Shown: positions 53,965 to 63,150 of the stretch, piece after piece | Position numbering within the stretch: the stretch's first letter is position 1 | Layout: each line of letters begins with the position of its first letter | Source: Microbacterium terricola | Lineage (GTDB): Bacteria > Actinomycetota > Actinomycetes > Actinomycetales > Microbacteriaceae | Assembly (NCBI RefSeq): GCF_027943945.1 | Contig: NZ_AP027141.1 | Coordinates: forward strand, 620,001 to 684,000 | Length of the DNA stretch: 64,000 nt | Reading direction: 5' to 3' | Notes under the pieces: model-generated | The model's database searches: none | Seen by the model: the letters and a program-made list of their open reading frames with translations, nothing else | Told to the model about the DNA's origin: nothing | Position numbers and translations under genes: made by a program

Positions 53965-56510
53965 CCCGCCTGCTCCGACGGCAGCTCCGGCCGCATCTGG
54001 CCGCTCTGGTGCTGCTCGCGGTCACCGCGGGTGTGCTCACGGCCGGTCTGACGACGCTGCCGAGGGTGCTCACCCGGGTCGCCGACGAGCGCTTCGCCGC
54101 CGTCTTCGCGCAGGAGTCGATCGCGAACGTGACGATCAGCGGCGAACCCGCCGAAGCCGCCGACCCTGCGACCGTCATCGGCACGCTGAAGAGTGTGCTG
54201 GAGCCGTATCCACGGCTCGTGGACGCGCCCTTGGCGGACGCGATGGGCGAGGCCGACTGGCAGCTGGTGCTGGAGCCATGGAGCATCGGGGTCGCCACGG
54301 CGCCAGGCGATGCCGTGCGTTTCGCGCTCGGCATCTCGCCCACCCTCGCTGCGCACGCGGATGTCGTCGCGGGTGCCGCGCCCGCGCCGTGGAAGGGTGA
54401 CGGCCCGCTCGAGGTCGCCGTATCGCAGGCGGTCGCCGATCGGCTGCGGCTGGGTGTCGGCGACCGCCTCGAGTCCGACGCTGCGCCGCTCGTGGTGAGC
54501 GGGATCATCGCGCCGCGCGCGGACGCGTCGGCCTCCCCGGGTGACGCGGATCGGTTCGCCCCTCCTGCGGAGGAGCCCCTCGCCGCGGGCGGCGCCAAGA
54601 TCACGGCCCGGGCGTGGATCGACGAGGGCGGCGCGGGCGCCCTCGGCGCGTCGCTCGCCCGCGCGCGGCTCACCGCGTCGTACCCGATCCACGGAGCGGG
54701 ACTCTCGCCCGACGACATCCCCGCCCTGACCGATGCGCTGCGCGCCGCCTCGAGCGCGCGGCTGCTGCTCCGCAACGCCGCGCCGCTGAACGTCACCTCG
54801 CGGTTGGCGGTCGCACTCGATGCGCTGGATGCGGCAGATGCGGCGCTCTCGGCGGCCGCGGTGCTCATCGCGTCCGCTCCGCTGGGCGGGCTCGCCGCCA
54901 CCGTGCTGCTGGCAGCCCAGGCCTTCGCCGCGCGCCGCCGCAGCGCCCGCCGGCTGCTGAGCGCCCGTGGCGCAGGTGTCTCCCGTCTTGCGCGCGACGG
55001 CGCGGTGGAGACGGCGATCGCCGTCGTTCCCGCTGTCGTGCTCGGAGCAGCATCCGCCGTGCTGGTCGTACCAGGCGAGCTCGGCCCGATGACTGCCCTC
55101 CCCGCGATCGCCGTCGCGATCGCCGCGTGCGTCGTGGCCGCGGTGCTCGCTGCGCGCGCGGCCGCCACCGCGTCGGTGCACCCGGCGCTCCGTCTCATCG
55201 GCGAGCTCGTCGTGCTCTCCGCTGCGGTCGTCGCGGGCATCCTCCTCCTGCGGCGTGGGCTGGCGCTCACCGACGCCGGCGTCGATCCGCTGCTGGCGGT
55301 CGCGCCGCTGCTGGCGGCACTCGCGGTGAGTGTGCTGCTCGTGCGGGCGCTGCCGTGGGTGCTCAGGGCGATCGAGCGGGCGCTGAGCCGAGGGCGTGGG
55401 GCGGTGAGCCTCGTGGCCGTCGCGCGCGTCGCCCGCAGTGCCACGCTCGGTGTCGCGGCGACCCTCGCGATCGTCATCGCCGTGAGCGCCACGACACTGT
55501 CGGCGACCCTCTCCGCGACCCTGGACGGCGCCGCCACGGCCGCTGCGCGACAGAGCGTGGGTGGGGACCTCCGCCTCAGCTCCGACTCCGCGCTGCCGTC
55601 CGTCGACGGCGTCGCCCGGGTCGGCGGGGTCGCCGCGGCCGTCGAGGTGCGGCGCCTCGAAGAAGCGGTGATCGCGGAGGAGGGGCGCGAGCGCGCAGCC
55701 CTCGTGCTGGTCGCCGACGCAGAGCGCTGGAACCGCACCCGCCCGGACCTGGACCTGCCGGCCGCGTCCGACGGCGCTCTCGCGGCCGTCCTCTCCGACG
55801 AGCTCACGCTCGCCGACCACGGCGCGCTGACCCTCGATGGCGCGCCGCTCGAGCGCGCGGCCACCGCACGGACTGCTGAACTGCCCACGGACGGCGCCTC
55901 GTGGGTGCTCCTCGATGCGGCCGCGGTCGCCGGCGAGCACGACACCGCAGCGGAGTGGATGCTGGTGCGCACCGAGCCTGGCGCGTCCACGGCAACGGTC
56001 GCCGCGCGGCTGCACGAGGCCTTCGGCGCAGAGCTCGACATCGCCGACGCGGAGACGACCCGCGCCGAGCTGACTGCGCAGCCCGCCTTCGCCGCCCTGC
56101 GCGGCATTCTGCAGCTGTGTGCGGTCGCCTCGCTCGTGATGGCTCTGCTCGCGGTGCTCCTGGCCGTGCTCGGCGCTGCAGCCGAGCGCGCGCGGACGCT
56201 CGGGGCGCTGCGCATGCTCGGCATGCCCGCCGGCCGAGCCGCCGTGGTGGTGCTCTGGGAGACGCTGCCCGGCGCGATCTCGGCGACGGCCGCGGGCGCC
56301 GGGCTCGGAATCGTCCTCGCCGCGCTTCTGGTGGCCGCCGCCGACCTCGGCGCGACGGTCGGGGGCGTCGCGCTCGCCCTCGATCCGCCGATCGCCGCGA
56401 TCGCGCTCGGCGGGGTCGTCTTCGTCCTCGTGATCGCGGGGGCCGGCACCGCCCTCGCTGCGTGGACGGTGCGGGTTCCGCCCCGCGGCGCCGTCCGGAT
56501 GGGAGCATGA
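53961..56510 (+). CDS. FtsX-like ABC permease (MacB/LolC-related), second
   Basis: An 849-residue permease with the same plan as the previous gene: an N-terminal helix, an extracellular domain (residues ~35-260), a helix block around 285-500, a second extracellular domain and a C-terminal FtsX domain (AERARTLGALRMLGMPAGRAAVVVLWE). The ATG at 53961 overlaps the preceding stop (ATGA). The two permeases probably form one heteromeric exporter with the ATPases that follow. Confidence 0.87.
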   Translation: MTRLLRRQLRPHLAALVLLAVTAGVLTAGLTTLPRVLTRVADERFAAVFAQESIANVTISGEPAEAADPATVIGTLKSVLEPYPRLVDAPLADAMGEADWQLVLEPWSIGVATAPGDAVRFALGISPTLAAHADVVAGAAPAPWKGDGPLEVAVSQAVADRLRLGVGDRLESDAAPLVVSGIIAPRADASASPGDADRFAPPAEEPLAAGGAKITARAWIDEGGAGALGASLARARLTASYPIHGAGLSPDDIPALTDALRAASSARLLLRNAAPLNVTSRLAVALDALDAADAALSAAAVLIASAPLGGLAATVLLAAQAFAARRRSARRLLSARGAGVSRLARDGAVETAIAVVPAVVLGAASAVLVVPGELGPMTALPAIAVAIAACVVAAVLAARAAATASVHPALRLIGELVVLSAAVVAGILLLRRGLALTDAGVDPLLAVAPLLAALAVSVLLVRALPWVLRAIERALSRGRGAVSLVAVARVARSATLGVAATLAIVIAVSATTLSATLSATLDGAATAAARQSVGGDLRLSSDSALPSVDGVARVGGVAAAVEVRRLEEAVIAEEGRERAALVLVADAERWNRTRPDLDLPAASDGALAAVLSDELTLADHGALTLDGAPLERAATARTAELPTDGASWVLLDAAAVAGEHDTAAEWMLVRTEPGASTATVAARLHEAFGAELDIADAETTRAELTAQPAFAALRGILQLCAVASLVMALLAVLLAVLGAAAERARTLGALRMLGMPAGRAAVVVLWETLPGAISATAAGAGLGIVLAALLVAAADLGATVGGVALALDPPIAAIALGGVVFVLVIAGAGTALAAWTVRVPPRGAVRMGA

Positions 56511-57409
56511 TGAGCGTGTCCGCCAGTCCTCAGATCGAGTGCGTCGACCTCGTGCGCATCTTCCGCGGCGCGGGCGTCGAGGTGCAGGCTCTCCAGGGCC
56601 TCAACCTCCGCGTCGATCGCGGCGAGCTCACCGCGATCGTGGGTGCGTCGGGCTCCGGCAAGTCGACGCTGCTGGCGATCCTCTCCGCGCTGGACGTCGC
56701 CACCGCGGGGCGCGCCAGGGTGGGCACCCATGACCTGCTGACACTGTCTGCTCCCGAACGGGCGCGGTACCGCCGCCGCGTCGCCGGCTTCGTCTGGCAG
56801 CAGACGTCGCGGAACTTCCTGCCGGAGCTCACCATCACCGAGAACATCGCGCTCGCACTCTCGCTGCGCGACACCGGGGGGTCGAAGGCGCGCGCGACCC
56901 GGGTGGACGAGATCCTCGACCTGCTGGGCGTCTCCCACGTCCGCGGTCGGCTGCCGGGCGCGATGACCGGCGGGGAGCGTCAGCGGGCCGCCATTGCGGT
57001 CGCGCTCGCGAACGAGCCCGAGGTGCTGTTCGCGGACGAGCCCACCGGAGAGCTCGACGATGAGAGCTCCGCGCTCGTGCTCGGTGCGATGCGCACAGCA
57101 AATGAGGAACTCGGCGTGACGGTCTTGATCGTCACCCATGATCCCGGTGTCGCTGCGCACGTGCGCCGCGCGGTGCAGATCCGCGACGGCCGCACCTCCA
57201 CCGAGGTGCTGCGATCCACATCGGTCGATGAGGGCGGGATCCGCAGCCACGTCGCCGAGGAGTTCGCGGTCCTCGACCGCGTCGGGCGCCTGCAGCTGCC
57301 GAAGGACCAGCTCGATCGCATCGGGCTGCGTGACCGGGTGCGCCTGGACTTCGCGGAACGTCACATCGAGGTGCACCCCGCGCAGTCGCCGGCGGAGACG
57401 GAGGAGTGA
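56507..57409 (+). CDS. ABC ATPase of MacB/LolD type with C-terminal extension
   Basis: A 300-residue ATPase: Walker A GASGSGKST near residue 45, Q-loop FVWQQTSRNFLP (Trp precedes the double Gln), signature MTGGERQRAAIA in place of LSGGQ, Walker B VLFADEPTGELD, H-loop VTHDPGVA. A ~70-residue C-terminal tail (RLQLPKDQLDRIGLRDRVRL) is unusual for the class and may mediate contact. ATG 56507 overlaps the permease stop. Confidence 0.9.
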   Translation: MMSVSASPQIECVDLVRIFRGAGVEVQALQGLNLRVDRGELTAIVGASGSGKSTLLAILSALDVATAGRARVGTHDLLTLSAPERARYRRRVAGFVWQQTSRNFLPELTITENIALALSLRDTGGSKARATRVDEILDLLGVSHVRGRLPGAMTGGERQRAAIAVALANEPEVLFADEPTGELDDESSALVLGAMRTANEELGVTVLIVTHDPGVAAHVRRAVQIRDGRTSTEVLRSTSVDEGGIRSHVAEEFAVLDRVGRLQLPKDQLDRIGLRDRVRLDFAERHIEVHPAQSPAETEE

Positions 57410-58092
57410 TGGGCCGGCGGGTGGTGCGGGGCGAAGGCCTGGGTCGCGTGTTCGGGGACGGGGCGATCCGGACGGTGGCGCTCAGGGATGCTGCGCTGGA
57501 TGTGGCGGCGGGAGAGCTCGTCGTGCTCCGCGGCACCTCGGGGGCGGGCAAGACCACTCTGCTCTCCCTGCTGGCCGGGCTGGACGCGCCCACCACGGGT
57601 CGCGCGTGGATCGGTGATCTCGAGGTGACGGCCGCGTCGGAGACCGAGCTCGCCGATCTGCGTCGTGGCACCCTCGGGATCGTCGCTCAGGAGTTCGCGC
57701 TCATCCCGATGCTCACCGCGGCCGAGAACATCGAGCTCCCGCTGCGGCTGTCCCAGGTCGCCGCGGACGAGCGCGCCGCCCGCGTGGCGGAGCTGCTCGA
57801 GCTGGTCGGGCTCACCCCGCACGCCCACCAGCGTCCGGACGAGCTCTCCGGCGGACAGCAGCAGCGGGTGGCCATCGCCCGCGCGCTCGTCCACCGTCCG
57901 ACGGTCGTGCTCGCCGATGAGCCGACGGCTCAGCTGGACTCGGCCACCGCGGAGGAGATGATGCGACTGCTCGCCGACCGGGTGCACTCGGACGGGGTCG
58001 CGGCCCTGGTGTCCACGCACGACCCGGCCCTGGTCGCCATCGCCGACCGCGTCATCGAGCTGCACGACGGCCGGGTGCGGCCGGCCGGGTGA
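57409..58092 (+). CDS. ABC ATPase of MacB/LolD type
   Basis: A 227-residue LolD-type ATPase: Walker A GTSGAGKTT, Q-loop IVAQEFALIPML (QE rather than QQ), signature LSGGQQQRVAIA, Walker B VVLADEPTAQLD, H-loop VSTHDPALV. It has no C-terminal extension, unlike the first ATPase, so the two could form an asymmetric pair. ATG 57409 overlaps the previous stop by one base (TGATG) behind GGAGGAG; GTG 57406 is the alternative. Confidence 0.92.
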   Translation: MGRRVVRGEGLGRVFGDGAIRTVALRDAALDVAAGELVVLRGTSGAGKTTLLSLLAGLDAPTTGRAWIGDLEVTAASETELADLRRGTLGIVAQEFALIPMLTAAENIELPLRLSQVAADERAARVAELLELVGLTPHAHQRPDELSGGQQQRVAIARALVHRPTVVLADEPTAQLDSATAEEMMRLLADRVHSDGVAALVSTHDPALVAIADRVIELHDGRVRPAG

Positions 58093-58103
58093 GGCGGCCC
58101 GGC
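58084..58103. terminator. Small hairpin across the convergent stops
   Basis: GCCGGG (58084-58089) pairs with CCCGGC (58098-58103) across 8 nt and spans the two convergent stop codons, which are only 10 nt apart. Confidence 0.35.
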
Positions 58104-59224
58104 TACAGCAGCCCGCGCCGCGCGAGCTCGGGGCGCACGCCCTCGGCGAACCAGTACGCCTCCTCGAGGTGCGGATACCCCGACAGCACGAACTCCTGGA
58201 AGCCCTCGGCGCGATACTCCGCGATGAGGTCGGCCACCTCGTCGTAGCTGCCCACCAGAGCGGTCCCTGCGCCGCCGCGCACGAGACCCGCACCGGCCCA
58301 GAGGCCCGGGTGCACCTCGAGGTCGGCGCGCGTCGTGCCCGCGCCCGCGAGGGCCGCCTGGCGGCGCTGCCCTTCCGAGCCCGAGGAGGCGAAGGCGGCG
58401 CGCTGGCGTGCGATGACCTCCGGATCGAGGCCGGCGACGAGCTCGTCGGCGACGCGCCACGCCTCGTCCGAGGTGGGCCGGGCGATCACGTGCAGGCGCA
58501 CCCCGTAGCGCAGCGTGCGGCCGAGCGCCGCTGCTCGGTCACGCACCTGGGCGATCTTCGCGCCCGCCTGCGCAGGCGGCTCGCCCCAGGTGAGGTAGAC
58601 GTCCGCGTGGGCCGCCGCGACATCGAGCGCGGCGGGCGATGACCCCCCGAGGTAGATCTCGGGCACGTGGTCCAGCGGCGCGATCCACGCGTCATCGATC
58701 TCGTAGAACTCCCCGTGGTGGGTGACGTGCTCACCGGTCCACAACCGCCGCAGGATCGAGAGGTATTCGTCGGCGCGGCGGTAGCGGTCCTCTTTGGCGA
58801 GCCGATCGCCGAAGCGGTGCTGCTCGGCATCCTCGCCGCCGACGACGACGTTGATGCGCAGTCGGCCGCCGCTGACGTTCTGGAAGGTCGCGGTCACCTG
58901 CGCCTGCAGCGTCGGCGAGACCAACCCGGGCCGCACCGCGACGAGGTAGTCGAGGTCGCGGGTGTGCTGGGTGAGGGCGGTCGCCATCGTCCAGCTCTCC
59001 TCGTTGCCGCCGCCGGTCGGAATGAGCACGGCTGCGAAGCCGAGGTGCTCGGCGGCACGTGCGATCTGCGAGATGTACGGCAGTCCGGGCGGCCGGGTCG
59101 CGGCCAGCAGCGCCTGGTCGTTGTTGGTCGCGCTGCCGAGTGCGAGGTTCGTGCGGGAGTCGCCCGTGAGCGGCAGGAACCAGTCCAGGATCAGCGGGGC
59201 GAGCTCGGTCGGGTCCGGGGTCAC
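58103..59224 (-). CDS. ssuD: FMNH2-dependent alkanesulfonate monooxygenase-like (LLM class)
   Basis: A 373-residue luciferase-like flavin monooxygenase closely resembling SsuD, which releases sulfite from alkanesulfonates for sulfur supply. The pattern LGFAAVLIPTG, LDYLVAVRPGLVSPTLQAQ, GRLRINVVVGGEDAEQHRFGD and VPEIYLGGSSPAALDVAA is characteristic. The flavin reductase partner and sulfonate importer are not in the window, so it is an orphan here. The start is GTG 59224, 6 nt after TAGCCT, a leaderless arrangement. Confidence 0.9.
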   Translation of the reverse strand: MTPDPTELAPLILDWFLPLTGDSRTNLALGSATNNDQALLAATRPPGLPYISQIARAAEHLGFAAVLIPTGGGNEESWTMATALTQHTRDLDYLVAVRPGLVSPTLQAQVTATFQNVSGGRLRINVVVGGEDAEQHRFGDRLAKEDRYRRADEYLSILRRLWTGEHVTHHGEFYEIDDAWIAPLDHVPEIYLGGSSPAALDVAAAHADVYLTWGEPPAQAGAKIAQVRDRAAALGRTLRYGVRLHVIARPTSDEAWRVADELVAGLDPEVIARQRAAFASSGSEGQRRQAALAGAGTTRADLEVHPGLWAGAGLVRGGAGTALVGSYDEVADLIAEYRAEGFQEFVLSGYPHLEEAYWFAEGVRPELARRGLL

Positions 59225-59230
59225 CGACTC

Positions 59231-59236
59231 AGGCTA
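59231..59236 (-). promoter_or_regulatory. -10 box of the ssuD-like gene, leaderless start
   Basis: TAGCCT on the minus strand is 6 nt from the GTG at 59224. Confidence 0.5.
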
Positions 59237-59283
59237 CGGCTCGGGCGCGAGGCCGCCCTCCGTGGGTTTCGCTCTATGACGGA

Positions 59284-59321
59284 GGGGATGGATGCTGCGC
59301 CGTGCGGCAGCATCCATCCCC
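59284..59321 (-). terminator. Terminator after the MHS transporter, built from GGATGCTGC
   Basis: A perfect 15-bp stem (59284-59298 with 59307-59321) and 8-nt loop starts 7 nt beyond the transporter stop. Its arms contain the 9-mer GGATGCTGC and its complement, the overrepresented motif of this window. Confidence 0.8.
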
Positions 59322-59328
59322 GCTGTGA

Positions 59329-60807
59329 CTAGACCGACGCGGTCTCGCCGACGCCGACGTTGCTGTCGTAGTCGATGTCCTTCGTCTCCTTGGACAGCAG
59401 CAGCGCGATGAGCGTCAGCACGGCCATCGCCGACAGGTACACGCCGACGAGCCAGGGGCTGCCGTCAGCGGACGCCCACAGCCACACCGCGACCAGAGGG
59501 GCGAGCGCCGCCCCGAGGATCGACGACACGTTGTACGAGATCGCCGAGCCGGAGTACCGCACGTTGGTCGGGAAGAGCTCCGGCAGCACCGCGCCCATCG
59601 GGCCGAACGTCGCACCCATGAGCATGAACCCGATCACGAGGAACGCCTGCACCAGAGCGCCGGTGAACTTGGGGTCGGCCTGCGGCAGCAGGAAGAGGTT
59701 GAACGTCAGCCCGAACACGATGATCCCGACGGTCACCCAGATGAGCAGCTTCCGCCGCCCGATCGCATCGGCGATCGGCCCGGACAGCAGGGTGAAGATG
59801 CCGAAGAACACCACGCCGATGATCTGCATCACGACGAAGTCGGTGTACCCGAACCCGAGGCCCGGGTAGAACTGCGCGGCGAATGCCGCCGCGTCGAACG
59901 GCTTGCCCGCCGCTTCGGCGCTCGCCTGCGCGACGGCGGAGGCGGTGTCGAGGTCGGCCGCCTTCGTGCCGTAGGAGAGCGTGAAGTTCGTCATCAGGTA
60001 GAAGAGCACGTAGGTCGCCAGCATGATGAACGTGCCGAGGATGAGGTGCTTCCAATGGTGGCGCAGCACCGTGGCGAGCGGGAACTTGCGGATCGCGCCC
60101 TTCTGCTCGGCCTTCGCGAAGGTCTCGGACTCGACCAGGCGCAGTCGGACCCACAGCCCGATGATGACCATGACGGCGGAGAAGAGGAACGGCACGCGCC
60201 AGCCCCAGGTGAGGAACTCCGTGGACCGCTGCGCGGTGCCGTCGGGGTGGGGGAGGGCGAAGTTGATCGCGAGGAACACCGCGTTGGCGATGATGAAGCC
60301 GATCGGGGCGCCCAACTGCGGGAACGTCCCGTACCAGGCGCGCTTGCCCTTCGGGGCGTTCTCGGTGGCGACGAGCGCCGCGCCCGACCACTCGCCGCCG
60401 AGCGCGAAGCCCTGGGCCAGTCGCAGGATCAGCAGCAGGAGCGCCGCCCACCAGCCGATGTCGGCGAACGTGGGCAGGCAGCCGATCAGGAAGGTCGCGA
60501 TGCCCATCGTCAGTAGCGACGCGACCAGGGTGGCCTTGCGGCCGAAGCGGTCGCCGAAGTGGCCGAAGACGACCGCGCCGAGGGGGCGGGCGACCATCGC
60601 CGCGCCGAAGACGGCGAATGACGCGAGCAGTGCGGTGGTGTCGTTGCCGGTCGGGAAGAAGAGGATCGGGAAGACGAGGACGGCCGCGGTCGCGTACGCG
60701 TAGAAGTCGTAGAACTCGATGGTGGTGCCGACCAGGCTCGCGGTGATGACGCGCGAGCGCGGGTTGGCGGGGGCGGGCGCGGCGGTCGCCGCGGAGGCAG
60801 AGGACAT
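59329..60807 (-). CDS. MFS transporter, metabolite:H+ symporter (MHS) family
   Basis: A 492-residue major facilitator with 12 predicted helices. ASLVGTTIEFYDFYAYATAA, GHFGDRFGRKATL between helices 2 and 3, and LRLAQGFALGGEWSGAALVATE are signatures of the MHS subfamily (ShiA, ProP, KgtP). The insert of ~45 residues (AADLDTASAVAQASAEAAGKP) between two later helices is typical. Likely cargo is an organic acid or osmolyte. I chose ATG 60807; upstream extension is not protein-like. The 173-nt gap before it holds no gene. Confidence 0.93.
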   Translation of the reverse strand: MSSASAATAAPAPANPRSRVITASLVGTTIEFYDFYAYATAAVLVFPILFFPTGNDTTALLASFAVFGAAMVARPLGAVVFGHFGDRFGRKATLVASLLTMGIATFLIGCLPTFADIGWWAALLLLILRLAQGFALGGEWSGAALVATENAPKGKRAWYGTFPQLGAPIGFIIANAVFLAINFALPHPDGTAQRSTEFLTWGWRVPFLFSAVMVIIGLWVRLRLVESETFAKAEQKGAIRKFPLATVLRHHWKHLILGTFIMLATYVLFYLMTNFTLSYGTKAADLDTASAVAQASAEAAGKPFDAAAFAAQFYPGLGFGYTDFVVMQIIGVVFFGIFTLLSGPIADAIGRRKLLIWVTVGIIVFGLTFNLFLLPQADPKFTGALVQAFLVIGFMLMGATFGPMGAVLPELFPTNVRYSGSAISYNVSSILGAALAPLVAVWLWASADGSPWLVGVYLSAMAVLTLIALLLSKETKDIDYDSNVGVGETASV

Positions 60808-60951
60808 GAAGGGGGCCTGTCGACGTGGGTGTTGACGTCCTCGTGGAACGGGCCGGTGGCGGTCTCCCGGAGCGGGGGTGGTGCAGCGGGCGACGCGACG
60901 CTGGATCACCGGGACGCCGACGGGATCGCCGACGCACAAGCGTCCAGCCTA

Positions 60952-60967
60952 CGCCCCTCCTGGGGCG
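60952..60967 (-). terminator. Short hairpin after the small membrane protein gene
   Basis: CGCCCC-TCCT-GGGGCG lies 14 nt beyond the stop codon at 60981 on the minus strand. Confidence 0.45.
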
Positions 60968-60980
60968 CGGGGCGTCGGCG

Positions 60981-61337
60981 TCAGCGCCAGATCACCGCGA
61001 TCGCGGCGTTCAGCAGGGTGAGGATGCCGATCAGCCAGAACATCGCGGGCGGCAGGCTGCCGGTGCGTCGCTGACGCGCGGCGCCGATGCCGAGGAGTGC
61101 GCCGATCGCGAGCAGCACGACGAGCTTCACGCCGATCTTGACGTAGTTCAGGTCGTACTCGATGCCCCACGGCGCGGCCAGGGCGAGGCCGGCGACACCG
61201 GCGATCGCCAGGCCGATGTTCATCAGCCGGGTGACGCGGATGCGCCGGGCGACCGCCTCGACGACCCATGCGCCGAACAGCACGGCGAAGCCGACCAGGT
61301 GGATGAAGACGACGATGTGGCGCAGGACTTCGAGCAT
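60981..61337 (-). CDS. Small four-helix membrane protein, unknown function
   Basis: A 118-residue protein with four predicted helices (HIVVFIHLVGFAVLFGAWVVEAV; IGLAIAGVAGLALA; VKLVVLLAIGALLGIG; MFWLIGILTLLNAAIAVIW is the last). Histidines in HIVVFIH are reminiscent of small haem or copper-related membrane proteins, but I cannot assign a function. The ATG at 61337 lies 6 nt after TAGACT with no ribosome site, a leaderless start. It sits downstream of the riboflavin operon but appears separately transcribed. Confidence 0.78.
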   Translation of the reverse strand: MLEVLRHIVVFIHLVGFAVLFGAWVVEAVARRIRVTRLMNIGLAIAGVAGLALAAPWGIEYDLNYVKIGVKLVVLLAIGALLGIGAARQRRTGSLPPAMFWLIGILTLLNAAIAVIWR

Positions 61338-61343
61338 GGGGCG

Positions 61344-61349
61344 AGTCTA
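61344..61349 (-). promoter_or_regulatory. -10 box of the small membrane protein, leaderless start
   Basis: TAGACT on the minus strand is 6 nt from ATG 61337, with TTCAGC 18 nt further upstream as a weak -35. Confidence 0.5.
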
Positions 61350-61396
61350 CCCCCAACCATCAGGTTTGCTGAAGGTCTGGATTCGATGCAGTCCGC

Positions 61397-61876
61397 TCAC
61401 TCAGCCTGTCGGAGCGCCTGCAGCACCCGAGCGGTGCGGATCGCCGCGTCGGCCGCCTCGGCGCCCTTGTCCTCGCGCGAGTGCGCCAGCCCGGCGCGGT
61501 CGAGGCCCTGCTGCTCGTCGTCGAGGGTGAGCAGCCCGAAGCCGACCGGCTTGCCGGTGTCGAGCGCGACACGCGTCAGCCCGTCGGTCGCGGCGGCCGA
61601 CACGTACTCGAAGTGCGGGGTGCCGCCGCGGATGATGACGCCGAGCGCCACCACGGCGTCCGCGCCCTCCTCGAGGGCTGCCTTCGCGACGATCGGCAGC
61701 TCGAACGACCCGGGGACCCGCACCAGCTGCCAGTCTGCGCCGGCCGCCTCGAGCGTGCGCTCAGCGCCGGCGATGAGGCCGTCGGTGATCACGTCGTGCC
61801 ACGTTCCGGCCACGATCACGATGCGCAGGCCCGCCGCATCCGTTCCGCCGACGATCGGCGCTCCCTTGCCGCTCAT
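61397..61876 (-). CDS. ribH: 6,7-dimethyl-8-ribityllumazine synthase
   Basis: A 159-residue lumazine synthase that condenses the ribityl-aminouracil with 3,4-dihydroxybutanone phosphate. VPGSFELP, the phosphate-binding region GVIIRGGTPHFEYV with the catalytic His, and GKPVGFGLLTLD are the family motifs. The length fits. The ATG at 61876 overlaps the ribBA stop (ATGA). Last gene of the riboflavin operon. Confidence 0.97.
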   Translation of the reverse strand: MSGKGAPIVGGTDAAGLRIVIVAGTWHDVITDGLIAGAERTLEAAGADWQLVRVPGSFELPIVAKAALEEGADAVVALGVIIRGGTPHFEYVSAAATDGLTRVALDTGKPVGFGLLTLDDEQQGLDRAGLAHSREDKGAEAADAAIRTARVLQALRQAE

Positions 61877-63150
61877 GCGTGCTTCGTCTCCTTCATCTGG
61901 TCGAGCGCGTCGGCGAGGTCGCCGTCGTCGATGATGTGGCCCATCCGGTCGCGCTTGGTCTGCAGGTACTGGTGGTTGTTCGGCCCGACGCCGACGAGCA
62001 GGGGAACCTGCTCGACCACTTCGAGGCCGAGCTCGCGCAGCTGCGCGACCTTGTCGGTGTTGTTGGTCAGCAGTCGCACTTGCTCGATGCCGAGGTCGGC
62101 GAGCATCCCGGCCGCGGCGGCGTAGTCGCGCGCGTCGGCGGGGAGCCCGAGGGCCAGGTTGGCGTCGACGGTGTCGAGCCCGCGCTCCTGCAGCGAGTAT
62201 GCGCGCAGCTTGTTGATCAGGCCGATGCCGCGACCCTCGTGGCCGCGCATGTAGATGACGACGCCGCCGTCGCGCTCGATGGCGTCGAGCGCGGCCTCCA
62301 GCTGCGGGCCGCACTCGCACTTGAGCGAGCCGAAGGCCTCACCGGTGAGGCACTCCGAGTGCACGCGCACGAGCGGTGCCGGCTCGGTGAGCTCGCCCGA
62401 GACGATCGCGAGGTGGTCGGTGCCGGTGACGCGGTCCTTGTACGCCAGGAAGCGGAAGCTGCCATGGCCCGTCGGCACCTGCGCCTCGGCCCGCAGGCTG
62501 ACCCGCCGACGGTGCGCCGCGTGCGCCTGGGCGGGACGAGGGTCGGTCTCGTCGAGGTGCGCGACGAGCTGCTCGATCGTGATGACCGGGACGCCGTCGC
62601 GCTCGCCGAGGTCCATCAGGCCGGGCAGGCGCATCATCGATCCGTCCTCGGCCACGATCTCGGCGATCGCGCCGACGGGCTTGAGCCCGGCGAGGGTCAT
62701 CAGCTCGACGGCGGCCTCGGTGTGGCCGCCGCGTTCGCGCACGCCGCCGTCCACCGCGCGCAGCGGAAGGATGTGCCCTGGGCGCTTCACGCTGGCGGGG
62801 GCCGACGCGGGGTCCGCCAGCACGTTGAGGGTCCGGGCACGGTCGGCCGCGCTGATGCCGGTGGTGATGCCGTCGGCCGCGTCGACGCTCACGGTGTACG
62901 CGGTGCCGCGGGCATCCTCGTTCACCTCGACCATGGGAGGCAGGTCGAGGCGGTCGGCCCAGTCCGCCGGCATGGGCGCGCAGATGAATCCGCTGGACCA
63001 GCGCACGGTCCACGCGATCCATTCGGGGGTGGCGAGCTCCGCCGAGAGGACGACGTCACCCTCGTTCTCGCGGTTCTCATCGTCGGCGACGATGACGGGA
63101 CGCCCGGCGCGCAGGGCGTCGAGGGCGGCGGGGATGGTCGAAAGGCTCAT
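61873..63150 (-). CDS. ribBA: Bifunctional DHBP synthase / GTP cyclohydrolase II
   Basis: A 425-residue fusion. Residues ~1-205 are 3,4-dihydroxy-2-butanone-4-phosphate synthase (DDENRENEGD metal site; RPGHILPL; RGGHTEAAVELM). Residues ~210-425 are GTP cyclohydrolase II with the zinc cysteines in SECLTGEAFGSLKCECG and the catalytic region YMRGHEGRGIGL. The first catalytic motifs of both halves look intact. The ATG at 63150 overlaps the ribE stop (ATGA). Confidence 0.97.
   Translation of the reverse strand: MSLSTIPAALDALRAGRPVIVADDENRENEGDVVLSAELATPEWIAWTVRWSSGFICAPMPADWADRLDLPPMVEVNEDARGTAYTVSVDAADGITTGISAADRARTLNVLADPASAPASVKRPGHILPLRAVDGGVRERGGHTEAAVELMTLAGLKPVGAIAEIVAEDGSMMRLPGLMDLGERDGVPVITIEQLVAHLDETDPRPAQAHAAHRRRVSLRAEAQVPTGHGSFRFLAYKDRVTGTDHLAIVSGELTEPAPLVRVHSECLTGEAFGSLKCECGPQLEAALDAIERDGGVVIYMRGHEGRGIGLINKLRAYSLQERGLDTVDANLALGLPADARDYAAAAGMLADLGIEQVRLLTNNTDKVAQLRELGLEVVEQVPLLVGVGPNNHQYLQTKRDRMGHIIDDGDLADALDQMKETKHA

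Noticed and set aside
60808..60939. N-terminal extension of the MHS transporter from a TTG at 60939
   Set aside because: The added residues are Arg/Pro-rich and unlike an MFS N-terminus; the ATG at 60807 precedes the conserved first helix directly.
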